NCBI GenBank assembly: GCA_047601665.1
Contig: JASGIT010000001.1
Span: 1,488,001 to 1,552,000 of the forward strand
DNA from: JASGIT01 sp047601665
GTDB lineage: Bacteria; Pseudomonadota; Gammaproteobacteria; Burkholderiales; Burkholderiaceae_C
Length of the DNA stretch: 64,000 bases
Direction: 5' to 3'
Part shown: in pieces, positions 47,933-57,501 of the stretch
Numbering within the stretch: the first letter of the stretch is position 1
Layout: each line of letters opens with the position of its first letter
The notes under the pieces: model-generated
Seen by the model: only the letters and a program-made list of their open reading frames with translations
Told to the model about the DNA's origin: nothing
Database searches by the model: none
Translations under genes and position numbers: made by a program

Positions 47933-49332
47933 ACCGCGGCCAGATCGGCGCCGTGTACCGCGGCCTCGCCATCATGGTGGCCCTGTCGGCGCTGGACCAG
48001 AGCATCGTCGCCACCGCCCTGCCGCGCATCGTGGCCGAGTTCGGCGCGGTCACGCACCTGTCGTGGGTGGTCACGGCCTACGTGCTGGCCTCCACCGCCG
48101 CCATGCCGCTGTACGGCAAGCTCAGCGACATGCTGGGCCGCCGGCGCATGATCTACACCGCCATCTTCACCTTCCTGCTCGGCTCGGCCCTGTGCGGGCT
48201 GGCGCAGAACATGGCCATGCTGATCGCGTTCCGCGCCGTCCAGGGCCTGGGCGCGGGCGGCTTCGTGCCGCTCACGCAGATCGTCATCGGCGACCTGGTG
48301 CCGCCCCACCAGCGCGGCAAGCGCCAGGGCAGCATCGCGGCGGTGTATGCGTGCACCAGCGTCGTCGGCCCCGCGCTGGGCGGGGTGATGACGGACACGC
48401 TGGGCTGGCATTCCATCTTCTACGTCAACCTGCCGATCGGCGCCGTGGCGCTGTGGATGATCGCCCGCTCCCTGCCCGACGACCGTCCGCACCACGCGCA
48501 CCGCATCGACTACCTGGGCTCCGCGCTGCTCACCGGCGCGGTCACCGCCGCGCTGCTGGTGCTGGCCCTGGGCGGCACCGAATGGCCCTGGGGCTCCGCC
48601 GAGGTGCGCTGGTGCGGCGGCCTCGCGCTGGCGCTGTGCGCCCTGCTGCCGTGGCACGTGCGCCGCGTGCCCGAGCCGGTGCTGCCGCCCGACCTGTTCC
48701 GGAACCGCGTGTTCAACACCGCCGCCATCGTGCTGGCGCTGGCCTTCATGGGGCTGCTGGGGTCGAGCGTGTTCTTCCCGCTGCTGTTCCAGTGGGTCAT
48801 GGGCGTGAGCCCGGCGCATTCGGGCCTGCTCACCGTGCCCATGATGGTGGGGCTGGTGATCTCGTCCATGCTCAACGGCCGCGTCTTCAACCCCGGCGGC
48901 GGCAGCTACAAGCGGCCGCAGATCGCGGGCCTGGCGCTGGCCACGCTGAGCTTCGGCGCGCTGGCCGCGGGCATCACCTGGGGGCATGGCTATGGGGTGC
49001 TGGAGCCCGCCATCTTCACCCTGGGCGCTGGCCTGGGGCTGGTCATGCCCAACATGACCATCGCCGTGCAGAACGCGCTGCCCCAGCACCGGCGCGGCGT
49101 GGGCACGGCCATGCTGGGCTTCTTCCGCTCGCTGGGCGGGCTGGTCGGGGTGACGGGCTCGGGCGCGCTGCTGGCGCAGCAGCTGCACGGGCAGGCGGCC
49201 AGCCCCGAGCTGTACCGCCACGCGATCTCGCACGTCTTCATGGCGGGCACGGTGATGGTCGGCCTGTCGCTGCTGATCGTGCTGCGGATGCCCGTGCTGC
49301 CCATGGCCGTCCCCGATGCTATGAAGAAGTGA
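47929..49332 (+). CDS. MFS drug-efflux transporter (DHA2/EmrB-like)
   Basis: 467 residues with 13-14 predicted TM helices. The family motif LDQSIVATALPRI occurs at TM1, motif A GKLSDMLGRRR follows, and motif C-like GPALGGVMTDTLGWHSIFYVNLPIG is at TM5-6. These are proton-coupled exporters of drugs or dyes. It is coupled to the MarR-like regulator. The last codons and stop merge with a palindromic repeat copy. Confidence 0.9.
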   Translation: MNRGQIGAVYRGLAIMVALSALDQSIVATALPRIVAEFGAVTHLSWVVTAYVLASTAAMPLYGKLSDMLGRRRMIYTAIFTFLLGSALCGLAQNMAMLIAFRAVQGLGAGGFVPLTQIVIGDLVPPHQRGKRQGSIAAVYACTSVVGPALGGVMTDTLGWHSIFYVNLPIGAVALWMIARSLPDDRPHHAHRIDYLGSALLTGAVTAALLVLALGGTEWPWGSAEVRWCGGLALALCALLPWHVRRVPEPVLPPDLFRNRVFNTAAIVLALAFMGLLGSSVFFPLLFQWVMGVSPAHSGLLTVPMMVGLVISSMLNGRVFNPGGGSYKRPQIAGLALATLSFGALAAGITWGHGYGVLEPAIFTLGAGLGLVMPNMTIAVQNALPQHRRGVGTAMLGFFRSLGGLVGVTGSGALLAQQLHGQAASPELYRHAISHVFMAGTVMVGLSLLIVLRMPVLPMAVPDAMKK

Positions 49333-49379
49333 GCTGCCAGCGCTTGCTGCACCAGGGCTGGAGGCCATTTTGGCTTGAA
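49318..49379 (+). repeat. palindromic repeat, copy 8
   Basis: ATGCTATGAAGAAGTGAGCTG runs into CCAGCGCTTGCTGCACCAGG and GGCTGGAGGCCATTTTGGCT. The MFS stop codon (TGA) lies inside. Confidence 0.72.
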
Positions 49380-49484
49380 TAAAGGGTAAACCCCTAAAAA
49401 TGCTGCGCCGCAGCGAAAGCTGGCTGAAGGACGGCGGTTTCTACAGTGGCCCCATCGCCATTCCGACCGCAAGGAGCCCCCGCC

Positions 49485-50492
49485 ATGAAAGCCTTTCGCC
49501 TGACCCTGATCGCCGCCGCCCTGGCCGCCGCCAGCGCCCTGCCCGCCCAGGCGGCGGACGCCAATACCATCACCATCATGGTCGGCGGCATCAACAAGAT
49601 CATCTACCTGCCCGCCAAGCTGGCCGACGCGCTGGGCTACTTCAAGGACGAAGGGCTGACCGTGGAGCTGCAGTCGCAGCCCGCGGGCGTGGACGCCGAG
49701 AACCAGCTCATCGCCGGCGCGGTGCAGGGCGTGGTCGGCTTCTACGACCACACCATCGACCTGCAGGCCAAGGGCAAGGAGATCGAGGCCATCGCCGTGT
49801 TCGGCAAGGTGCCGGGCGAGGTGGAGCTGGTCTCCGCCAAGGCCGCGCCCACGTTCAGGAGCATGGCCGACGCCAAGGGCAAGACGCTGGGCGTGACGGG
49901 CCTGGGCTCGTCCACCGACTTCCTCACGCGCTACCTGGCCGACCGCCAGGGCGTGGCGCAGAAGGACTATTCGCTGCTGCCCGTGGGCGCGGGCAACTCC
50001 TTCATCGCCGCCATCAAGCAGGACCGCATCCAGGCCGGCATGACCACCGAGCCCACCGTGTCGCAGATGCTCAAGACCGGCGACGCCAAGGTGCTGGTGG
50101 ACATGCGCACCGAAGAGGGCACCAAGGCCGCGCTGGGCGGCCTGTACCCCGCCGCCAGCCTGTACGTGCAGAACGCCTGGGCCGACGCGCACAAGGAGCA
50201 GGCCGCCAAGCTGGCCCACGCCTTCGCGCGCACCATGCAGTACATCCACACCCACAGCGCCGAGGACATCGCCGCCAAGATGCCGCGCGACTACTACGGC
50301 AGCGACAAGGCGCTGTACGTGCAGGCGCTCCAGTCCTCGCTGTCCATGTTCACCACCGACGCGAAGATGCCCGCGGGCGGCCCCGAGACGGTGCTGAAGG
50401 TGCTCTCCGCCTACAAGCCGCAGGTGAAGAACGCCAACATCAACCTGGCCAAGACCTACAGCAACGCCTTCCTGAGCGCGGCGGCCAAGTGA
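49485..50492 (+). CDS. NitT/TauT-type ABC substrate-binding protein
   Basis: 335 residues. The signal peptide ends at AQAAD. The binding domain begins ITIMVGGINKIIYLPAKLADALGYFKDEGL, typical of SsuA/NMT1-like proteins that bind nitrate, sulfonates, pyrimidine precursors or aromatic acids. AAGGAG precedes the ATG at 49485. It is the first gene of a three-gene importer operon. The substrate is not evident. Confidence 0.88.
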   Translation: MKAFRLTLIAAALAAASALPAQAADANTITIMVGGINKIIYLPAKLADALGYFKDEGLTVELQSQPAGVDAENQLIAGAVQGVVGFYDHTIDLQAKGKEIEAIAVFGKVPGEVELVSAKAAPTFRSMADAKGKTLGVTGLGSSTDFLTRYLADRQGVAQKDYSLLPVGAGNSFIAAIKQDRIQAGMTTEPTVSQMLKTGDAKVLVDMRTEEGTKAALGGLYPAASLYVQNAWADAHKEQAAKLAHAFARTMQYIHTHSAEDIAAKMPRDYYGSDKALYVQALQSSLSMFTTDAKMPAGGPETVLKVLSAYKPQVKNANINLAKTYSNAFLSAAAK

Positions 50493-50503
50493 GCGGGGCC
50501 GGC

Positions 50504-51289
50504 ATGAGCAACGACGCCCCCGCCATCGAGTTCGACAACGTCTCGCTGCGCTTCATCTCGGCCGACGGCAACGCCACCGTCGCGCTGCGCAACTTCAGCA
50601 TGAAGGTGGCGCGCGGCGAGTTCGTGGCCATCGTCGGCCCCACGGGCTGCGGCAAGTCGACCACGCTGAACATGATCACCGGCCTGCTCCAGCCCACCGT
50701 GGGCACCGTGAAGATCATGGGCCAGCCCATCCACGGCATCGACCCGCGCATCGGCTTCGTGTTCCAGGCCGACGCCGTCTTCCCCTGGCGCAGCGTGCGC
50801 GACAACGTGGCCGCCGGCCCGCTGTTCCGCGGCAGGCCCAAGGCCGAGGCGCACGCGCTGGCCGACGAGTGGATCCGCCGCGTGGGCCTGGACAAGTTCG
50901 GCAACCACTACCCGCACCAGCTCTCGGGCGGTATGCGCAAGCGCGTGGCGCTGGCGCAGACCTTCATCAACAGCCCCGAAATCCTGCTGATGGACGAGCC
51001 TTTCTCCGCGCTCGACATGCAGACCCGCACGCTCATGCAGGACGAACTGCTGCAGCTCTGGTCCGGCACCGGCGGCTCGGTGGTGTTCGTCACGCACGAC
51101 CTGGAAGAGGCCATCGCCCTGGCCGACCGCGTGTTCGTGCTCTCGGCCCGCCCCGCCACGCTCAAGCGCGTGGTCGAGATCGACCTGCCGCGCCCGCGCG
51201 TGATGAGCCAGGTGCGCTACGACCAGGGGTTCATCGACCTCTCCAAGCGCATCTGGGACGACCTGCGCGAAGAAGTGGCGATTCACTGA
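50504..51289 (+). CDS. NitT/TauT-type ABC ATP-binding protein
   Basis: 261 residues. Walker A is GPTGCGKST, with Q-loop FQADAVFPWRSVRDN, signature LSGGMRKR, Walker B LLMDEPFSALD and switch VTHDLEEA. ATG 50504 is chosen; a GTG overlapping the upstream stop (50489) is an alternative. It belongs with the flanking binding protein and permease. Confidence 0.92.
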   Translation: MSNDAPAIEFDNVSLRFISADGNATVALRNFSMKVARGEFVAIVGPTGCGKSTTLNMITGLLQPTVGTVKIMGQPIHGIDPRIGFVFQADAVFPWRSVRDNVAAGPLFRGRPKAEAHALADEWIRRVGLDKFGNHYPHQLSGGMRKRVALAQTFINSPEILLMDEPFSALDMQTRTLMQDELLQLWSGTGGSVVFVTHDLEEAIALADRVFVLSARPATLKRVVEIDLPRPRVMSQVRYDQGFIDLSKRIWDDLREEVAIH

Positions 51290-51299
51290 GGAGGAACCC

Positions 51300-52160
51300 A
51301 TGAACACCGCAACGAATGCCCTGCCCGCCGCGCTCAGCGACGAGGCGCTGGCGCGCGAATCCGAGGTCGCGCAGCGCGCCATCCGGGGCCGCAGGCGCCT
51401 CATCATCGGCCTGCGCCTGGCGGTGCTGGTCATCGTGCTCGGCGGCTGGGAAGTCGCCGCGCGCCTGAAGTGGATAGACCCCTTCTTCTACTCGCAGCCC
51501 ACGCTGATCTGGGCGCAGATCGTCGAGTGGATGCGCGACGGCACCTCGCAGGGCTCGCTCTGGATGCAGGTGCTGGTCACGCTCGAAGAAACCGTGCTCG
51601 GCTTCCTGATCGGCTCCGTGGCGGGTGTGATCGCGGGCATCCTGCTCGGGCGCAACAAGCTGCTGTCCGACGTGTTCAGCCTCTACATCCAGATCGCCAA
51701 CTCCATCCCGCGCGTGGTGCTGGGCTCGGTGTTCGTCATCGCGCTGGGCCTGGGCATGGCCAGCAAGGTGGCGCTGGCCGTGGTCATGGTGTTCTTCGTC
51801 GTTTTCGGCAACGCCTTCCAGGGCGTGCGCGAGGCCGACAAATACATGATCGCCAACGCGCAAATCCTCGGCGCCTCGCCGCGCCAGCTCACCACGGCGG
51901 TCGTCATCCCGTCCGCCATGTCGTGGATTCTGGCCAGCCTGCACGTGAGCTTCGGCTTCGCCCTGGTCGGCGCGGTGGTGGGCGAATTCCTGGGCGCCAA
52001 GGAAGGCATCGGCCTGCTGATCTCCACCGCCCAGGGCGCGTTCAACGCCAGCGGCGTGTTCGCGGCCATGATCGTGCTCGCGGTGGTGGCGCTGGCGGCG
52101 GACTTTCTGCTGAGCACGCTCGAAAAGCGCCTGCTCAAGTGGCGGCCCGCGGCGTTCTGA
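51300..52160 (+). CDS. NitT/TauT-type ABC permease
   Basis: 286 residues. An N-terminal cytoplasmic arm is followed by six TM helices and the coupling loop GVREADKYMIANAQILGASP. GAGGAACCC precedes the ATG. The last 26 bp overlap the convergent ferredoxin gene. Confidence 0.9.
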   Translation: MNTATNALPAALSDEALARESEVAQRAIRGRRRLIIGLRLAVLVIVLGGWEVAARLKWIDPFFYSQPTLIWAQIVEWMRDGTSQGSLWMQVLVTLEETVLGFLIGSVAGVIAGILLGRNKLLSDVFSLYIQIANSIPRVVLGSVFVIALGLGMASKVALAVVMVFFVVFGNAFQGVREADKYMIANAQILGASPRQLTTAVVIPSAMSWILASLHVSFGFALVGAVVGEFLGAKEGIGLLISTAQGAFNASGVFAAMIVLAVVALAADFLLSTLEKRLLKWRPAAF

Positions 52161-52377
52161 CCTTCACCATCCGGATCGCATCGAACGGGCAGCGCACCGC
52201 GCACAAGGCGCAGCCCGTGCAGCCGGGCGCGTCGTGCAGCGTCGATTTCTTGGGGCCGAATTTTCCGGCCCCCTGCACCTGCAGCGACAGCACGTGCGGC
52301 GGACACACCGCCACGCACCAGCCGCAGCCCGTGCAGCGCTCGGGCGCGATCACGGGCAGGGCCTTGGGAGTTTTCAT
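52135..52377 (-). CDS. 2[4Fe-4S] ferredoxin-like protein
   Basis: 80 residues with two cluster motifs: CTGCGWCVAVCPP (about 15-27) and CTGCALCAVRCPF (about 53-65). Each is Cx2Cx2Cx3CP, so two [4Fe-4S] clusters are expected for electron transfer. The stop overlaps the permease gene. The start is 2 bp from the PaiB-family gene stop on the same strand, so they may be co-transcribed. Confidence 0.9.
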   Translation of the reverse strand: MKTPKALPVIAPERCTGCGWCVAVCPPHVLSLQVQGAGKFGPKKSTLHDAPGCTGCALCAVRCPFDAIRMVKVRTPRAAT

Positions 52378-52378
52378 C

Positions 52379-52975
52379 TCAAGCGCCGCGCATGGCCCGC
52401 GCCAGCGGCGCGGCGGCGTGGTCGATCACGCCCTGACGGTCCGCCGCATCGCGGTTCTGGCTCAGCTTGCGCTTGCCCTCCAGCCGGGTGATGCTCAGCT
52501 CGATGCCCACGATGGCGCGCAGCATCCCATCCAGGTAGTCGAGCAGCGCATCGCCCATCTTCCACGGCTGCGGCTGGCCGGCCTCGTGCGTGCGCGTGAG
52601 CCGCGCGACCACGCCGCGCACGAACTTCTCGTCATCGCGCACCGTCAGCACGCCATGCGCGTGCACCACCTCGTAATTCCACGTGGGCACGGCGCGGTGC
52701 GTGGCCTGCTTGCTCGGGTACCAGTTGGGCGACACATAGCCCTCCGCCCCGCGGAACACCACCAGCGCCGCGCTGCCCGAGGGCACCGCCTGCCACAGCG
52801 GATTGGCGCGCGCCACGTGGGCGACCAGCGTGCTGTCGTCCAGCAGGTGGAACGGCAGGTGGTTCGCATCCAGCCCCTGCGGCCCCGCCGTGCACAGCAC
52901 GCCCAGCGGGTGCGCGCGGATGATGCGGTGCAACTCTTCGGGGCGGGACTCGGTGAAGTGGTCGGGGTTGTACAT
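52379..52975 (-). CDS. PaiB-family FMN-binding protein
   Basis: 198 residues of the FMN-binding negative regulator/PaiB family: MYNPDHFTESRPEELHRIIR, GLDANHLPFHLL, YVSPNWYPSKQATHRAVPTWNY and GIELSITRLEGKRKLSQNR. The split-barrel FMN fold is likely. In Bacillus, PaiB affects sporulation and protease genes; here the role is unknown, probably a flavin-dependent enzyme. It precedes the ferredoxin gene. Confidence 0.9.
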   Translation of the reverse strand: MYNPDHFTESRPEELHRIIRAHPLGVLCTAGPQGLDANHLPFHLLDDSTLVAHVARANPLWQAVPSGSAALVVFRGAEGYVSPNWYPSKQATHRAVPTWNYEVVHAHGVLTVRDDEKFVRGVVARLTRTHEAGQPQPWKMGDALLDYLDGMLRAIVGIELSITRLEGKRKLSQNRDAADRQGVIDHAAAPLARAMRGA

Positions 52976-52980
52976 GCGGC

Positions 52981-53385
52981 CTATTGTGGCCGCTTAGCCC
53001 CATACGCGCACCAGCCGGGCCGGGGGCTCTTCGTCTGCGGATGCAGGCGGCAGGTCTCGGGGCGCTGGTCGTACACCGTGCACCGCCGCGTGGCGGCATC
53101 GAGAAACTGGCAATCGCCGCTCGCCCGCCGCGCCATCGTGAACAGCGCGTGCTTGTGGTTGAAGTGGTCGATCAGCCGCGCTTTCTCCAGCCGCTTGGCG
53201 ATGCGCCGGGGCTCCTCGTGCTCGGCCTCGAAGGCATCCACCAGCCCGAGCCGCACGAGGTCGGCCAGCCGCACCTCCAGCGGCATGGTGCAGCAGTTGG
53301 CCGCGCAGGTGGCGCACAGGCCGGCGCGGTAGCGGGTCCAGGTGTCGGGGCGGTCGACGTCGACGATGGAGAGGGGGGATTTCAT
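52981..53385 (-). CDS. YkgJ-like cysteine-cluster protein
   Basis: 134 residues with grouped cysteines (CATCAANCC near residue 25, then CQFLDAATRRC, ETCRLHP and WC), the pattern of the YkgJ/CxxCxxCC family, thought to bind zinc or an iron-sulfur cluster. Start at 53385 with a GAGAGGGGG stretch upstream. Divergent from hsdR with about 110 bp between. Confidence 0.85.
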   Translation of the reverse strand: MKSPLSIVDVDRPDTWTRYRAGLCATCAANCCTMPLEVRLADLVRLGLVDAFEAEHEEPRRIAKRLEKARLIDHFNHKHALFTMARRASGDCQFLDAATRRCTVYDQRPETCRLHPQTKSPRPGWCAYGAKRPQ

Positions 53386-53494
53386 GGACAAGGATTTGGA
53401 GCGCGTGGATTCTAGGACCGCAGGCGTGGACGGGCGGCCCGGCAATCGGCCTTTCTCGATAATGGCCGTCCTCAAGAGGCTGCCTGCAACCGCC

Positions 53495-55939
53495 ATGCAC
53501 AAAAGTACGTTCAGCGAAACCGACATCTGCGACCAGCTCATCACCCCCGCGTTGCAGCGGGCGGGCTGGAGCAGCCAGCAGCACATCCTGCGCGAATACA
53601 CACTGCGTCCCGGCCGCGTGGTGGTGCGGGGTCAATCGGCGTTTCGCGACAAGGCGTCCATGCTGCGCGCCGACTACGTGCTCTTCCACAAGCCCAACCT
53701 GCCGCTGGCCGTGGTCGAGGCCAAGGACGCCGCGCACGCCGTGGGCGCGGGTATGCCGCAAGCCATCCAATACGCCGAACTGCTGGGCGTGCCCTTCAGC
53801 TTCGCCAGCAATGGCAGCGGCTTCGTGTTCCGCGACGCCACGCTGGCCGATGGCGTGCTGGAACGCACCATCACGCTCGACGAATTCCCCACCCCCGCCG
53901 AGCTGTGGGCCAGATACCGCGCCTGGAAGGGCTGGGCGCCCGCGGTGGAGCAAATCGCCGCCACCGACTACGCCCCCAGCAAGACCCCGCGCTACTACCA
54001 GCTCAATGCCATCAACCGCACCGTGGAGGCCATCGCCCAGGGGCAGAACCGCGTGCTGCTCGTCATGGCTACCGGCACGGGCAAGACCTACACCGCGTTC
54101 CAGATCATCTGGCGCTTGTGGAAGAGCGGCGCCAAGAAGCGCATCCTGTTCCTGGCCGACCGCAACATCCTCATCGACCAGACCATGGTCAACGACTTCC
54201 GCCCCTTCAAGGGTGCGATGGCCAAGCTGAGCCCCAACGCCAAGGGCGTCGAGCGCGTCGATGAAGTGGACCTGGCTGTCCACAAAACCACCAAGCAGGT
54301 GGACAAGAGCTACGAGATCTACCTCTCGCTCTACCAGGCTGTCACAGGCACGGAGGAAGAGCGCAACATCTACAAGCAGTTCAGCCCCGACTTCTTCGAC
54401 CTCATCGTCGTCGATGAATGCCACCGGGGCAGCGCGGCGGAGGACTCGGCCTGGCGTGACATCCTCACCTACTTCGCCAGCGCCACGCAGATCGGCCTCA
54501 CCGCCACGCCCAAGGAAACCGAGGACGTCTCGAACATCGACTACTTCGGCGAGCCGCTCTACACCTACAGCCTCAAGCAAGGCATCGAAGACGGCTACCT
54601 GGCCCCCTACAAGGTCATCCGCGTCGATCTGGACAAGGACACCTTCGGCTGGCGTCCACACGAGGGTATGCGCGACAAATTCGGCCACCTGATCGAAGAC
54701 CGCATCTACACCGGCGCCGACATGAACCGCAAGCTCGTCATGGAGCGCCGCGATGCGGTTGTCGCCGCCAGGATCACCGACTACCTCAAGGCCACCGACC
54801 GCTACGCCAAGACCATCGTCTTCTGCGAAGACATCGAGCACGCCGCCCGCATGCGCCAGGCCCTCAGCAACGCCAACGCAGACATTTGCGCTGCCCAGCC
54901 CAAATACGTGGTGCAGATCACCGGCGACAACGCCGAGGGCAAGCGCGAGCTGGACAACTTCATCGACCCCGAGAAAACCTACCCCGTCATCGCCGTCACG
55001 TCCAAGCTCATGAGCACCGGGGTAGATGCACAGACCTGCAAGCTCATCGTGCTCGATCAGACCATCCGCTCCATGACGCTGTTCAAGCAGATCATCGGCC
55101 GCGGCACCCGCCTGCGCGAAGACCTGGGCAAAAGCTGGTTCACCATCCTCGACTTCAAGCGCGCCACAGAACTCTTCGCCGACAGCGACTTCGACGGCGA
55201 ACCCGTGCAGGTGTATGAGCCCCAGCCCGGCGAACCCATCACCCCGCCGCCCGTGGACACGCCCCCCGGCAACCCGCCCCCCGGCCAGCCGCCCGAGGGG
55301 TGGCCCGCCACCACCGCAGGCCCCGGCGAAGGCGGCGGTGAGAGCGGCGGCATGGGCGCGGATGAACCCCGCAAATACATCCTCGGCGACGGCGTTCCCG
55401 TCACCGTGGCCCGCGAGCGCGTGCAATACCTCAACGCCCAGGGCAAGCTCGTCACCGAAAGCCTGCGCGACTACACCCGCATCAACCTGCGCAAGCAATA
55501 CGAATCGCTGGACCAGTTCCTGCAAACCTGGCAGCAGGCCGACCGCAAGGCTGCCCTGCTCGCCGAGCTGGAATCGCAAGGCGTGCTGCTCGACGCCCTG
55601 GCCCATGAAGTCGGCCAAGACCTCGACCCCTTCGATCTGCTGCTGCACGTCGCCTACGGCCAGCCCCCGCTCACCCGCCGCGAGCGCGCCCAGCGCGTCA
55701 AAAAGCGCAACGTCTTCACCCAATACGGCCCCGTGGCCCGCAAGGTGCTCGACGCGCTGCTCGACAAATACGCCGACGAAGGCATCGCCACCATCGAAAG
55801 CAACGAAGTCCTGCGCCTGCAACCCTTCAGCCAGCTCGGCAGCCCCGTCGAACTGGTGCGCAGCTTCGGCGGGCGCCCGCAATACCTCGGCGCCTTGCAG
55901 GCGCTGGAGCGCGAGCTGTACACGTCGCCAGCCGCATAG
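53495..55939 (+). CDS. hsdR: type I restriction enzyme, R subunit (HsdR)
   Basis: 814 residues from ATG 53495. The N-terminal nuclease part (about 1-150) contains VVEAKDAAHAVGAGMPQAIQYA, with the ExK-like site and QxxxY. Two RecA-like motor domains follow: Walker A ATGTGKTYTAF, Walker B/DEAD-like VVDECHRGS, and motif VI QIIGRGTRLREDLG. An EcoEI-R-type C-terminal region binds HsdM. Between motor and C-terminal domain lies a Pro/Gly-rich linker (about residues 575-620). It translocates DNA and cuts unmethylated sites. An upstream in-frame start (53342) is less likely. Confidence 0.93.
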   Translation: MHKSTFSETDICDQLITPALQRAGWSSQQHILREYTLRPGRVVVRGQSAFRDKASMLRADYVLFHKPNLPLAVVEAKDAAHAVGAGMPQAIQYAELLGVPFSFASNGSGFVFRDATLADGVLERTITLDEFPTPAELWARYRAWKGWAPAVEQIAATDYAPSKTPRYYQLNAINRTVEAIAQGQNRVLLVMATGTGKTYTAFQIIWRLWKSGAKKRILFLADRNILIDQTMVNDFRPFKGAMAKLSPNAKGVERVDEVDLAVHKTTKQVDKSYEIYLSLYQAVTGTEEERNIYKQFSPDFFDLIVVDECHRGSAAEDSAWRDILTYFASATQIGLTATPKETEDVSNIDYFGEPLYTYSLKQGIEDGYLAPYKVIRVDLDKDTFGWRPHEGMRDKFGHLIEDRIYTGADMNRKLVMERRDAVVAARITDYLKATDRYAKTIVFCEDIEHAARMRQALSNANADICAAQPKYVVQITGDNAEGKRELDNFIDPEKTYPVIAVTSKLMSTGVDAQTCKLIVLDQTIRSMTLFKQIIGRGTRLREDLGKSWFTILDFKRATELFADSDFDGEPVQVYEPQPGEPITPPPVDTPPGNPPPGQPPEGWPATTAGPGEGGGESGGMGADEPRKYILGDGVPVTVARERVQYLNAQGKLVTESLRDYTRINLRKQYESLDQFLQTWQQADRKAALLAELESQGVLLDALAHEVGQDLDPFDLLLHVAYGQPPLTRRERAQRVKKRNVFTQYGPVARKVLDALLDKYADEGIATIESNEVLRLQPFSQLGSPVELVRSFGGRPQYLGALQALERELYTSPAA

Positions 55940-55940
55940 A

Positions 55941-56001
55941 CTATCAATTCAATAGCTGCCAGCGCTTGCTGCATAAGCGCTGGAGCCATATTTGGCTTAT
56001 A
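55941..56001 (+). repeat. palindromic repeat, copy 9
   Basis: CAATTCAATAGCTGCCAGCG, a loop, AAGCGCTGGAGCC and TTTGGCTTATAG fill the gap between hsdR and hsdM. Confidence 0.8.
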
Positions 56002-56004
56002 GAA

Positions 56005-57471
56005 ATGTCCAGCCTCACCCCCGTCATCAAATCCATCCAGGACATCATGCGCCAGGACTCCGGCGTCGATGGCGACGCCCAGCGCATCAGCCAGCTCACC
56101 TGGCTGCTGTTCCTCAAAGTGTTCGATGCGCTCGAAGAAGAACTCGAACTCACGCGCGACCACTACGAAAGCCCCATCCCCCAGCACATCCGCTGGCGCG
56201 CATGGGCCGCCGACCCCGAAGGCATGACCGGCGAGGCGCTGCTCGACTTCGTGGACAAGCAGCTCTTCACCACGCTCAAGAACCTCAACGCCGACCCCGT
56301 CCGCAACCCGCGCGGCTACGTGGTGCGCAGCGTGTTTGAAGACGCCTACAACTACATGAAAAGCGGCCACCTGCTGCGCCAGGTCGTCAACAAGCTGAAC
56401 GCCATCGACTTCAACCGCCAGGCCGAACGCCACCAGTTCAACGACCTGTACGAAAAAATCCTGCGCGACCTGCAAAGCGCCGGCAACGCGGGCGAGTTCT
56501 ACACCCCCCGCGCCGTCACCCAGTTCATGGTGGACATGGCCAACCCCCGCCTGGGCGAAAGCGTGCTCGACCCCGCCACCGGCACCGGCGGCTTCCTCGT
56601 CTGCGCCATCGAACACCTGCGCAAACAGGTCAACAACGCCGACGACGAAGCCGTGCTGCAAAACAGCATCCGCGGCGTGGAGAAAAAGCAGCTGCCGCAC
56701 ATGCTCTGCGTCACCAACTTGCTGCTGCACCGCATCGAAGTGCCCAGCCAGATCGTTCACGACAACACCCTCGCCCGCCCGCTGCGCGACTACACCGCCG
56801 CCGATCGCGTCAACGTCATCCTCACCAACCCGCCCTTCGGCGGCATCGAGGAGCCGGGCATCGAGGCAGGCTTTCCCGCCGACGTGCGTACCAAGGAAAC
56901 CGCCGACCTGTTCCTCGTGCTCATCCAGCACCTGCTCAAGCCCGGCGGCCGCGCCGCCGTCGTGCTGCCCGACGGCTTCTTGTTCGGCGAAGGCGTCAAA
57001 AGCCGCATCAAGGAACAACTGCTGCAAACCTGCAACCTGCACACCATCGTGCGCCTGCCCAACGGCGTCTTCGCGCCCTACACCGGCATCAAGACCAACC
57101 TGCTGTTCTTCACCAAGGGCCAGCCCACAGAGCACATCTGGTACTACGAACACCCCTACCCGCAGGGCGTGAAGACCTACAACAAAACCAAGCCCATCCA
57201 CATCCGCGAATTCGATGCCGAAAAAGCCTGGTGGGGCCTTGAAGCCGACGGCTTTGCCGCCCGCGTGGAAAACGAGCACGCCTGGAAAGTGGGCATCGAG
57301 CAGATCAAGGTCGCCAACTACAACCTCGACCAGAAGAACCCCCACATCGGCGAACAAACCAGCCATGACCCCGAGGTGCTGCTGGCCGACTACGCCCGCC
57401 TGCAAGCCGAGGCACAGGCTCTGCGCGATGAGCTGAAAGAAGTTTTGGCTAAATCGCTTGCCAGCGCTTGA
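56005..57471 (+). CDS. hsdM: type I DNA methyltransferase, M subunit (HsdM)
   Basis: 488 residues. The N-terminal HsdM helical domain (SSLTPVIKSIQDIMRQ) is followed by the N6-adenine methyltransferase fold with GEFYTPRAV, the SAM motif DPATGTGGFL and the catalytic NPPF (VILTNPPFGG). It methylates adenine in the sequence chosen by HsdS, protecting host DNA. ATG 56005 matches the family N-terminus. The last residues LAKSLASA and the TGA lie in a reverse-oriented palindromic repeat copy. Confidence 0.95.
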   Translation: MSSLTPVIKSIQDIMRQDSGVDGDAQRISQLTWLLFLKVFDALEEELELTRDHYESPIPQHIRWRAWAADPEGMTGEALLDFVDKQLFTTLKNLNADPVRNPRGYVVRSVFEDAYNYMKSGHLLRQVVNKLNAIDFNRQAERHQFNDLYEKILRDLQSAGNAGEFYTPRAVTQFMVDMANPRLGESVLDPATGTGGFLVCAIEHLRKQVNNADDEAVLQNSIRGVEKKQLPHMLCVTNLLLHRIEVPSQIVHDNTLARPLRDYTAADRVNVILTNPPFGGIEEPGIEAGFPADVRTKETADLFLVLIQHLLKPGGRAAVVLPDGFLFGEGVKSRIKEQLLQTCNLHTIVRLPNGVFAPYTGIKTNLLFFTKGQPTEHIWYYEHPYPQGVKTYNKTKPIHIREFDAEKAWWGLEADGFAARVENEHAWKVGIEQIKVANYNLDQKNPHIGEQTSHDPEVLLADYARLQAEAQALRDELKEVLAKSLASA

Positions 57472-57501
57472 GGGACAAGCGCATGCTGCTATCGAATTTG
57501 G
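57446..57501 (-). repeat. palindromic repeat, copy 10, at the hsdM-hsdS junction
   Basis: Read on the minus strand: ATTCGATAGCAGCATGCGCT, then TGTCCCTCAAGCGCTGG and a GATTTAGCCAAAA tail, a diverged copy of the family. It holds both the hsdM stop and the hsdS start codon. Confidence 0.6.

Noticed and set aside
52994..55882. 962-residue open frame antisense to hsdR
   Set aside because: Shadow frame; hsdR on the plus strand has intact helicase and nuclease motifs.
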